Shown here: in pieces, positions 34,162 through 43,982 of the stretch | How positions within the stretch are numbered: position 1 is the first letter of the stretch | How the letters are laid out: the number at the start of each line of letters is the position of its first letter | Source of the DNA: Alopecurus myosuroides | Lineage: Eukaryota; Streptophyta; Magnoliopsida; Poales; Poaceae | Reading direction: 5' to 3' | Assembly: GCA_028641055.1 (NCBI GenBank) | Contig: CM054061.1 | Span: 115,018,019-115,082,018, forward strand | Length of the DNA: 64,000 bases | Notes under the pieces: generated by a model | The model's database searches: none | Told to the model about the DNA's origin: nothing | The model's input: only the letters and a program-made list of their open reading frames with translations | Translations under genes and position numbers: made by a program

Positions 34162-36646
34162 GTAAGCCATGTTTGTTGTTTTTAGTACTTGATCAATTGG
34201 AAAACATGAGTGGGTTAGGCTCACATTGATTCCCAATATCAAGGGACTATATGTTTGTTTTCCAACCTTGTTTACAAGTATGTATATTATTCCATGTTGT
34301 TTTCAGAACATGTAATCATTTACATGTGGGTGTATGGATGATTTCTTGTTATTATCCATTTGTATTTTGGATGAGAAAGATTTGATAAGTGTTTCCATTA
34401 AAGAGATTATTATGTATCCTTGTCACTAATGAGCTTGACAAGGAATAGAGATTATAGGTCTCTAATATCACCTAATGGTACCCTGGATGATTTCTTATGC
34501 TAGGCTTCCTTACTAAATCAGTGTTACTCCTGGTTGACTTATGTTGCTTGATGTACTTATCTCTAATTTACACTTGTCTTCAGGCATTGCCTTGGTCCTT
34601 TGCAAGCAGGATCATCTCTGGGATTACCTAAGTGTTTTCTCTCCCTTGTTGGTCTCATAACTTAAGAAATTCATCACTAGAGCTAATAGGATACATGGAG
34701 TGGTTCCCAGATAGTAACCTCAGTAGTAATCTATGGCTCCTGATGAAATGAATTCATTTGATTCCATAACTATTTCATTCTTGTGGTGTATTCAATTATG
34801 ATGAAGATTATCTTATTGAAACTTAGTTGTTTTATGCCTACAGGAATATTCTATTCACAAGGTTGGCATGACCTTGTAACCAAATTATTCTCATGTAGCA
34901 CCAAACACTTGGATTTCAACATGTTGCTTGTTTTCTTCCTTATCTTGGTTTCTTCCTTACTTATAACTTGCATGTGTGGTTCAAGTTATAATGTGGTTAA
35001 TTATTTCCTCCTTGTTATACTTCTCCTTCTATTGGTCATGGTTTTATATATAACAGAATGTAGGTGTATTTTATAACATCAGTTTTCCTTATGCATATAA
35101 GAAGAATTTGTTGAAAAGTTTGCAAGGCTTGCCCTCAAATTACTTTTCATATACAAATGGCTGATAGGCACAAGGTCATCAAACCTTATTTTTATTTGTA
35201 TATGACACTCAATTGTTAGAGCCTACAAAAGTGTTTTTTTTAACAAGGTTGCAACTTGTCACAAAACTACTTCTATATAACACCAACATTGGAATACCAT
35301 ATTGTTTCAAGATAGTTTAATATGAATATTGGTGTATGATTTTCCAAATTCTCCATGATAGATTGCGTTAGCACTTCTAGGATAACCTAAAGAATCCTTC
35401 TGAAGATCTTCTTGTGGTAGTTTCTCCTTTCTTGTGGATCGCTTCTCTTGCAGAATGACTTAGAGAGGATTGGGAGATAACCAGATAGAAATGATCTAGA
35501 CAAAGTAAAAGGATCTAGATTAAGAGTTAGTTCAGCTTTTATTCTTATTTCATATACTTCTTATTTTGTTTACCATCAAGTTATATATTAGTTCCATTAG
35601 GACTGGTTTTACTTAGCTATTAATTCAATTCCTCTAATAGAGTTTATAACTTGTTGTTATTCATTAGTTGTATCCAAAGATACTTTAGTTGGTGAATGTT
35701 GATTTGAATAAAAATGTGGAGTGTTGGTGAAACGAGAACTTAAGATGATAATATGATCATATGATCCATTAATATGTTGAGGTTCCATATGTTCCCTTGT
35801 ATAAGATGAATAAGACAATGAGCATGAGAACATTATTTGGGTTTAATGACTTATGTCATAGTTGTTAGTTGATGTCTTAGAGTGTCATGTTGTTATTTTA
35901 TATTCTTCATTTGTAATCATGATACAGACATAGAGGTTTGGAAATATCATATGTAATGATCAAGGTTTAATAGTAGTTTAAGAAGATTTATCTCTTCTTT
36001 TAGGTACTTCTTTTATGGTTGATGAGACATGTACATATTCGATAAATATGTTAATACATTTATTATATCATTTCCCGCATGTGGGGTTTGAGTTAATACT
36101 TGTTTGTATCATCTATGTTCTATTGAACCTTTGTTAGATACTTGTGAAGGTGCACTTAATAGTTATGATATGATTTATAAGGATGTTGGGTAAATCAATT
36201 GATAACTCAAAAGGTTGTTCTTTTATAAGACATAACATCTCTGTTGATGAGATGGTTCAGTTTTGTATTACGAATTTGTGGAAGTATGATTATCAGTTAT
36301 GTGATTTGGATACTCACCCCTCTTTGGGTTGTAGATACATCGTGAATTATCCCAAGTCACTTATAGACTTGTGGTTAAGGTTGTTGAGAGTTTGTGTTTC
36401 ATCATAACCAGTTATGGTTTGTCTTATCAAATGATTTGGTTTGTGGAGATACCTATTATAAAGATCACTCCAAATGTACTCTTGATCAGATGATCTAAAC
36501 CTATTTCATCCTATCAAGTGAAACATTGGTCACTTTGCGTTGTTTAAAATTTTGCGCCTAAATTTCCCGTATTTTTAGATGCATGCTTTGCAAATGCACA
36601 TATTATATTTAGATCCTTATAACCTCCCAAACACTGGAATGTTACA
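34162..36646. other. Unassigned AT-rich block, possibly an LTR in minus orientation
   Basis: 2.5 kb without coding motifs; the longest open stretch (34783-35076) is hydrophobic low-complexity sequence with no recognisable domain. The right edge reads ...GGAATGTTACA before the G element. In reverse it would start TGTAACATTCCAG, similar in style to Gypsy and LARD LTR starts such as that of J. The C/B array may have inserted in it, with its other part left of this window. Confidence 0.35.
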
Positions 36647-36693
36647 ATGAACATCCCGTGGAAAAGGCAGAAGACGATAAACCCACATGAAAC

Positions 36694-39310
36694 ATGGGTA
36701 ACTCGACATCCGTCGTTCAGGTGGAAAGTTCGAAAGCTGAATCTATTCTCGCAGATATCAAAGCAAAGCTAGATTCAGAAACGAGATCTGCATCTGGCGA
36801 TATAGATTCTGACGATGATGAAGATGCTTTCAAAATAAATATCAAATCCACGTAGGGAAGTTTTTATGAAGTACTCATGGCCAAACCCGCTGAAAAGTCA
36901 AACAGTGAGGAAAAGGAGGAAACAGATCCCAAAACACCTCCACCAGGTGATAATGAAAACAGAGAAGAAGAGGTTGAGGACAACCCAGAATTCCCTGATG
37001 TTCAGGAATTGACGGAAGAAGAACCTCTGAAGAAACCCCCGTCCTACAAGAAAAACAATAAAGCCGCCAAGAAGCTATTTGCCAAAACCCAGAAGAAAAA
37101 GTTGGAAAAATTGGCTGACATAGCCAACCAAAGCCTGGAAGTTGGTGGAGGCAGAAGCATGAAAATGGCGGATAAGAAAAAGAAGTAGATTGATCCATTT
37201 ACAAACCCCGGGTTGAATACACGAACCACCGGAAGTGCTGGAAGCCAGGAGACAAGCTATACTGCCGCAACAACAACATATTATCCGATCTCGAGAAAAC
37301 CTCTTAAAAACCCAGGCTGCCATCAAAGTGCAGCAGGAAGAAATCGAGGCATTCGAATGCCTAAATCGACCAGGAATTAAACATACAAGGCTACCCAGAA
37401 TTGAAAAGTCGGAAGAACTATCAGCCAAGAGGCGATTGGAAAATCTGTCTTGGCATAGACAAGTAAACAACACAAACGCTAAGGTACAACACATCTACAT
37501 GACTGCTGGCGACAATGCAGAATCCGCGTTTGCCATACTCAATGATGACCTTTACTCCAAAGACAAAAAGCTTCAGGGAGTGAATGCCTTTCTAGGAATA
37601 GCATTACAGCAGCAGTGGGGCCAAATGCGCTCTAGCAAGTTGTATGAAAGTTTAACCTTATGCAAAACCGCCCCATGCCGTCTTGGTCATGCGGAACAAT
37701 TCTCATGCAACGACTGAGAGGAGATTTTGAACCCACGCTATTGGAAGTATAATCTGAACTTTGAGTGGAAATACTACTTAAAACTCCACCAGTATCACAA
37801 TTAACATTGTTCGTTTCTTCGATTTTGAAATTTCTTGAGAAGCCCATGTTGTATTCTGAATTGTCGCCAATGTGGTTATACACTGTTTGGCCTTCATGCG
37901 TGCTTTTACTTGAAGGAAACATGCTCGGCAGTATTACATTCTTCCTATCGTGAGGAACATCTTCATAAGTCTGACACCAAGATCCTCTATCGTTCACCTG
38001 CAAAATTCACAAGAGGAACCATTGGGAAAGGCAGAACGGGAGAACAAAAGTTTCTACTATGCAGTGTCTCCCAGTATAGATCAACTGTTCAACTGAACAC
38101 CAAACAGAAAAAAGTAGAATTCCAGGATATCATAGTGAGCAGAAATAACATGTACCTATTTAAGATTTTTTTTGGTAGGCTACAGCTGCAGCACCCGATC
38201 CAAGCGAACCTTGAGATTCAGGAAGCTCAAAGGGAAAGAATGAAGACCCCCAAAAGGACAAGAAAGATCCAGGTGATAAGGATGCATCGTCTAGGACAGG
38301 GTCTCATGTGCCAAATGGCGAAAATAATGCAAAACCCCGCTTCAGCACTGATCAGGAAGACAAAAACTAGAAAGAAGGCTATAACGTTCACCGCCAATCT
38401 CGAGCAGAGAGAGACAGAAAAGCAATGCCGCCTCCGAGGAACCCGGAAGATACAAACATCCTCACAGGCGTGAGAGAACCCAAACCCCGCCAAGGTATAA
38501 GAAACGAGTCAGAAGTAGAACTCCGCCTTGCTGCAAAGACCGGGATGACAGAAGATACAAGGATGAACCAAGACGAGCGTATTCACGCAACAAGTGGGCT
38601 AACGAGAAGTAGGTCCCCCTCAGTCTACTTAGTTGGATGGTATTCCCCGCACACACCCATGGCTGAAAGGGATGATTTGTACTTCGTACTGAAGTGCTTT
38701 ACTGATAGAATATGGAATATCAACCTCGATGGTGGCTTTGCCAAAGTCGGACCAACTTATCAAAAGTATACTGGAAGTACAAACCCGGATACCTGTCTCT
38801 CAGACTATTACACCACCATTTAGATCAACAAAAGAACAAATTTGGAAGCGGTAAAATTCCTGCCTTCGATGTTACTGGACGGAACTCGGGATTGGATCAA
38901 TGGATTACCGTCAAGATTGGTAGAAAACTGGGAGGATATGGCCAGGGTGTTTGCACAAAACTTTCGAGGCACATACAAAATCCCCAAGAGTATCAATCAA
39001 CTTAACTGTTGCATCCAATATGAAAACGAGTCACGCCAACTTTATCTCAAATGGACAACAATGAAGAATGGATGCTCTTGAGTGGATGTCTTACAAGCAA
39101 TGCATGCTTTCGTCAACGGGCTGAAAATCGTCCTTGTAACGTTCATAAAGGGATCTAAAAAAAGCATAAAGACCTTGATTCTATGCTAACAACAGCCAAT
39201 GAGCACGCATCGGAAGAGGATGAAATTAGGGAAAGAGGCGGCAATGTTGATGCACTCATACAAGCCAAAAAATTGTCCTGCCCTGAAAGGAAGGCCACCC
39301 CGGATGTATA
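36694..39310 (+). pseudogene. Element G gag region, disrupted
   Basis: The likely start is the ATG at 36694 (MGNSTSVVQVESSKAES). An acidic leader (EEEVEDNPEFPDVQ) and a Lys-rich segment (KKNNKAAKKLFAKTQKKK) follow at about 36960-37110. Many stops interrupt the middle. The capsid core appears at 38842-39081: AVKFLPSMLLDGTRDWINGLP, then NWEDMARVFAQNFRGTYK, then ENESRQLYLKW. This is the standard Retrotrans_gag pattern (W-x-x-L-P then F-x-x-x-F). No zinc knuckle was identified. Non-functional. Confidence 0.65.
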
Positions 39311-39872
39311 AGAAAATCCCAAAGAAGTAAATATCGCCTTTGGAAAAGAAAACTCGAACAGGTGGAAAGGCAAAAGTCTGAAATCCAAGGAAACTGTCAC
39401 TTACTCCAAGGAGGAGTGGGAGAAAATCAAGGGTGAACCTTGCAACCACCATGCAAGATTCAGAAATCCGAATCGTACAAACCAGCAATGCCAGCTTAAC
39501 AAGCATAAGAAAGGCAGTGCTAAAGCTGGGAACAAAGGGAAAATTTCCAAAAGGAGGTTCAACAAGCAAAAGCCAAAAACTGAAAAAGAAAGAAGTGAGT
39601 CCGACACTGACAATCGGATTCAAGAGCAACAGCGAGAAGGCGAACCCAAACTCCAAAGGGTAGACAAAGAGTGCAATATCACCTTTTTGGCAACACCCTC
39701 ATCCAAAAAGGTGAAGGAGTCATGGAGATAAATCAATGGCGTCGTACCACCAACTCCAAAATACCTCAAGTATGCAAAAAAAACAATAACCTGGGATAAT
39801 TCCGACCATCCTGGCAATATCCCGGCACGAGGCACATACACCCTTATAGTAAGTCCTATAGTACAAAATCAT

Positions 39873-40250
39873 ATGCTAAGGAGAGTGCTAACGGACGGAG
39901 GGTCCAGCATCAACATCATGTACTTGAGAACTTTGAAGAAACTTCACCTGTCAGAAACCCAGCTCAGCCATGGAAATGTACGTTTTCATGGCATTGTCCC
40001 TTGCAGACAAGCAACTTCCCCAGGAGAAATTTCCCAAGAAGTAACCTTCGGAAAGCCGGAACACTTCCGGCAAGAAATGATCTCATTTGAAGTAGCACCG
40101 TTTGAAAGTGTATACCATGCAATACTCGGACGGCCGGCTTTCGCCATATTCATGACTAGGTCATACTACATCTACAACAAGCTTAAGATGCTAGGGCCGA
40201 AAGGAAGAGTAACACCATTGAAGGAGATTTCATGCATGCAAATGAGCTAG
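39873..40250 (+). pseudogene. Element G aspartic protease
   Basis: Retropepsin-like domain with the motif VLTDGGSSINIMYLRTL (catalytic Asp in DGGSS) and the distal HAILGRPAFAIF. Such proteases cleave the Gag-Pol polyprotein. The domain frame is open here, but it is not continuous with intact gag or RT frames. Confidence 0.75.
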
Positions 40251-40522
40251 AGATGGGAAACGCCCTTTGTGCTGAAAAGATCATCGCAAAGGAGGATCTG
40301 AAAGAACTGGAAAAAGAAGTATCGACAGATATGCTGGCAGGAAAAGAAAACATAAAGCCGGCTAACAACTTCAAGGCACCAGAGAATACAAAACAGGTTA
40401 TCCTGGACCCCAAAGATCTGACTAAATACGTAGTTGTGTGGGACTGGAATGACGTACAAATAAGAAATCGAACTCATCAAGTTCCTTCGTGAGAATGGGG
40501 ATATTTTTGCCTAGTGTTCTGT

Positions 40523-41340
40523 GATATGCCAGGAGTACCTCAAAAGCTTGCGGAGCACCAATTCAAGGTTATTCCATGATCAAAATCCGTCAAACAAGGT
40601 CTCCGCCGATTCGACGGAAGAAGATGGAAGGCTATAGGAAAGGAAATAATCCGGCTTTTAGCAGCTGACTTTATCCGGAAAGTTATTCATACCGATTGGT
40701 CCGCCAATCCGGTATTAGTCCCTAAGAAAGACACAATTGTCCTTAGAATGTGTATAGATTATACCGTCCTGAACAAAATGTGTCCAAAAGATAGGTTTGT
40801 GTTGCAGCGAATTGATCAAATAATAGATGCCACTGCTAGCTTTAAGATTTTATGCTTTTTGGATGCTTATTTCGAATATCATCAAATACGCTTAAGGGAC
40901 GAGGACCAAATTAAAACCTCTTTCATAATGCCCTATGGAACATATTACTACATAACCATGCATTTTGGCTTGAAGAATGTCGGAGCTACATACCAGCGTT
41001 GCATGCAGAGATGCTTGCACGATCAAATAGGCAAAAACGTTCACGTCTACGTGGATGACATTGCCGTCATTTACAAGAAAAGCATACACTCCTTGAGGAT
41101 TTACGAGAAACTTTCGATAATTTGCGCACTTACAAAATTAAGTTAAATCCATTAAAGTGTGTATTCGGAGTTCCCTCAGAAAAACTTTTAGGTTTCATTG
41201 TTTCCCATAGAGGAATCGAAGTAAACCCGGAAAAGATCAAAGCAATTATGAATCTCAAATAGCCTACGTGCCTAAAAGACGTTCAAAGACTAAGAGGTTC
41301 TGGAGCAGCCGTAAGCAGGTTTATATGCCGGCTAAGTGAC
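40523..41340 (+). pseudogene. Element G reverse transcriptase, frameshifted
   Basis: RT palm and fingers: DMPGVPQKLAEH start, then PVLVPKK, then CIDYTVLNKMCPKD, RIDQIIDATASF, FLDAYFEYHQIRL, MHFGLKNVGATYQRCMQR and the catalytic box VYVDDIAV near 41048-41070. A TGA follows HQFKVIP near 40578. A frameshift near 41087 moves the continuation (LLGFIVSHRGIEVNPEKIKAI) to another frame, and a TAG near 41261 interrupts that. Length and motif order fit a normal Ty3/Gypsy RT. Inactive. Confidence 0.8.
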
Positions 41341-41346
41341 AAAGCT

Positions 41347-41860
41347 ATGCCATTATACAAATTGTTGAAAAAATCAGACAAAATTATTTGGACAGAAGAA
41401 GCATACAAAGAATTATCTCAGCTAAAGGAAACTTTAGTGAAAGGTCCAATTTTGGCATCCCGAAAGGACGAAGAACCCATGTTGTTATACCTAACAACAA
41501 CGTGTCGGGTTATAAGCGCATTGATAATTGTGGAAAGGAAAAAAGACGATCAAAGCATTCCAGATCAGCATCTGGTATATTTTATCAGTGAAGTATTTTC
41601 AAAATCAAAGAAAAGGTACCCACATTATAAAAAAATGGCATATGGCGTATTGTTCGCTTCACAAAAATTACGCCATTACTTCCACATAACAGTGGTAAGC
41701 AAAACACCACTAGGGGATATCATAAAAAATACGGATGCAACAGACCGAGTCGCCAAATGGCGCATTGAGCTTGCGGCATTCGACATTAAGTATCAACCCC
41801 GGACTGCAATTAAGTCTCAGGTGTTGACATATTTTATCGTTGATTGGATAGAAGCCATGG
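41347..41860 (+). pseudogene. Element G RNase H (first, Gypsy-type)
   Basis: Follows RT: LYKLLKKSDKIIWTEEAYKEL (connection), LYLTTTCRVISALIIVER, VYFISEVFSKSKKRYPHYKK, LRHYFHITVVSKTPL. The position that usually holds the first catalytic Asp reads LYLTTT. Tat elements are known to have such a degenerate first RNase H beside a second, acquired one. Confidence 0.7.
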
Positions 41861-41879
41861 AAACCACGCCAATGCCGGA

Positions 41880-42237
41880 ATTAGAGTACTGGATTATGCA
41901 ATTTGACAGATCTAAAATGAAGGAAGGCGATGGCGCAGGTGTGGTATTAAAACCACAAAAAGGCAAAAAATGGAGTATGTGCTACAAATTCACTTCAATG
42001 CCAGTAACAATGTGGCGGAATACGAAGCACTACTTCATGGCTTGCACATTGCAAAAGAGAAAGGTGTCAAGCACATCTTATGCTATGGAGACTCAAATCT
42101 AGTGCAACACCATCTTAACCAGACATGGGATGCAAAAATCCCCATAATGGCGGAATATCGAAGGACTGTAGATGAATTCTCCATATGCTTCCTAGGATTT
42201 GAAGTAAATCATGTAAAGCGGGAAGAAATCTAGAACA
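41880..42237 (+). pseudogene. Element G second RNase H (archaeal-type), frameshifted
   Basis: MQFDRSKMKEGDGAGVVL is in the same frame as the first RNase H. A +1 change near 41965 shifts the rest: FNASNNVAEYEALLHGLHIA, then CYGDSNLVQHHL. The Asp, Glu and Asp expected at the active site are visible (FDRS, AEYEAL, YGDSNL). The frame stops at 42233 just before the K insertion (LAQMGSER remnant). The tandem RNase H arrangement is diagnostic of the Tat clade. Confidence 0.75.
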
Positions 42238-42270
42238 CTGATGCATTAGCCCAAATGGGCTCAGAAAGGG

Positions 42271-43625
42271 TGTCGAATCTCAGACTCTACAAATCCCTTC
42301 GGTGAACCTATCGGGTTTCGATTAGGAGAACCCATGAGCGCTGGTGGAATCGTCGGCTAGACAGAGGGCGAGATTTACCCAGGTTCGGGGCCCTCGTAGA
42401 GGTAAAACCCTTACTCCTGCCTCTTGTCGATCTGTATTGATGAGAAGATCGGTTACAATGGTGGTACTTGAATCGAGAGTAAGACTCGAGTTCAAGGTTT
42501 CGATGGTGCGGTGTTGCTTGGTCCTCTCTCGTTGGCTCTCCTGGCCTTAAATAGGTGGTCAGGTCTCAAATCTTACCAGGAGAGGACTCGAACTCTAACC
42601 CTAGGTCGGTTACAAGTTTCCAAACTTAACCCGCAAGTTAGTGCGGGTGGGCTTCACATGGGCCTTCTAGAATACTCCAAGGGCTCCTCTTCTTGGGCCT
42701 TAACCTTGGGCCCGAGATGGGGTGTCCTTACCCGCGGGGTCCAAGATCCATGCCTTCGTCAGTAGCCCCCGAGCGTTTGCTCGAGTGGGTTTTTTCCAGT
42801 CGAGCAGACGGTCGAATCTTGGTCTTTCCTTCCTGCGGATAACCAGCTTGGTTGTTTTCCTGTTTAGAGGGCGTGTACCCTGTATAATAAATTTTCATAC
42901 TCGAGTATCGAGCAAAGCAAGTGCCTGTTTTTATGGCTTTTTATCGCAGAAGGATGTGGCGCAGTAGCTTGGCTCTCCCGAGAGATCAGGGCCAATTAAT
43001 TGCGACTAGGGCAAAAACATTTCTGGCCTACACAGATTTGAGACCTCCGACTCGAACCTGATAAGGTGATTGTTGCGACTGGGCCGTTGTGGTCTTATCG
43101 AGTCAAACTTAACCTATGGGGGTACCCGGCGCGTCCGCTAGGATTTTTCTTCGTGTTGTTGACACGGAATCATACCGGAGGACGCAGCTTTTGAGTGCGA
43201 TTCCAGGCCCTCAAGAGAGATCTTTCGGGTCTTACCTTCATATTCGAAGAGTATGGCATCCGGATGTGCCTAGTCGGCTGAACAATCCAGGTTTTTATGA
43301 TGTGTGAATATCATGTGAGTGAAAAAGGGTAGGTTCTGCCTACTCGAATAACTGTTTGAGTTAGTAGATCCATACGAAAGAGTTTTCGTGTATAGGAATT
43401 TTGTGCCCATATGAAAGAGTTTTCATGTTTGGGATGCTGCACCCATACGAAAGATTTTTCGTGTATAGAGTATCTTTCTCTCGTTTAAAGAGATTTTGCT
43501 TCTTTGCTTATGAAAGAATTGCTTCTATTCGAAGGAGTTTTGTTCATATGAAGATATTTTCGCGTTTGAACTTTCCATTCGAAACTTCCTTGTTTTGATG
43601 ATGCGCGCTATGACGTCATGGCGCA
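42271..43625 (-). repeat. Element K 3' LTR
   Basis: Its 3' end on the minus strand is ...GATTCGACA (plus-strand TGTCGAATC at 42271), abutting G with AAGGG as the 5 bp outside. The other edge is placed at 43625, where plus-strand GGCGCA is followed by a pyrimidine run (CTTTTCTCCTCCC), the complement of a polypurine tract. 1355 bp. The second LTR lies outside the window, so the right boundary is inferred. Confidence 0.6.
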
Positions 43626-43638
43626 CTTTTCTCCTCCC
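43604..43638 (-). promoter_or_regulatory. Near-palindrome with TGACGTCA at the K LTR edge, and polypurine tract
   Basis: GCGCTATGACGTCATGGCGC (43604-43623) is palindromic at 18 of 20 positions around TGACGTCA (43611-43618), a perfect bZIP/CRE-type site. The polypurine tract GGGAGGAGAAAAG (minus strand, 43638-43626) is adjacent. Confidence 0.5.
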
Positions 43639-43810
43639 GATGGGACGTGACGGAGTGCGAGCAGATAGGGCTGGCCCACCTGGTCAGCTTTTTGACCGGG
43701 AAACGAGACGTTGTTCCCGGTTTTCACGCAAACCGCGCAGTAAATGCGCACGATATTCTGTTGAGATCGTGGCAGGAAACAACGTTCACCGCCCCTTCGT
43801 TTCATCTTCA

Positions 43811-43881
43811 CACGTGGTGGTAGCGATGAGCGACACGTGGTGCATCGAGTGGCCAGGATTGATTCGCTCCGTGTATAAGTA
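43811..43881 (+). promoter_or_regulatory. Promoter of the antisense gene in element K: two G-boxes and TATA
   Basis: CACGTGGT occurs at 43811-43818 and 43834-43841 (23 bp apart), followed by TATAAGTA at 43874-43881. The ATG at 43983 is about 100 bp further, after a CT-rich leader typical of grass 5' UTRs. The set lies outside the LTR, so the gene appears to have its own promoter. Activity is not shown. Confidence 0.6.
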
Positions 43882-43982
43882 CGGGTGTTTGCGCTACGGT
43901 AAAACTTTCCCAGCCTTCGTCTCCAATCCATCTTCTTCTTCGCGCCCATCTTCTTCCTCTCCTCAAGCTCGTGCTGTCAGCC

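Larger units (their letters stand above)
36647..42270 (+). mobile_element. Element G, Tat-lineage Gypsy retrotransposon, interrupted by K
   Basis: Plus-strand coding remnant with gag, protease, RT, RNase H and a second RNase H in order. The RT wording (CIDYTxLNKxCPKD, RIDQIIDAT, FGLKNxGATYQRCMQ) and the extra archaeal-type RNase H place it in the Tat clade. No LTR is visible on the left. The integrase and 3' LTR should lie beyond K, right of the window. All domains carry stops or frameshifts. Confidence 0.8.

Noticed and set aside
37632..38003. Minus-strand ORF inside the G gag region
   Set aside because: No motif, and the surrounding plus strand carries recognisable gag; judged a shadow frame.
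42344..43307. Several short plus-strand ORFs in the K LTR
   Set aside because: They fall inside the LTR and show no similarity to each other or to known domains.
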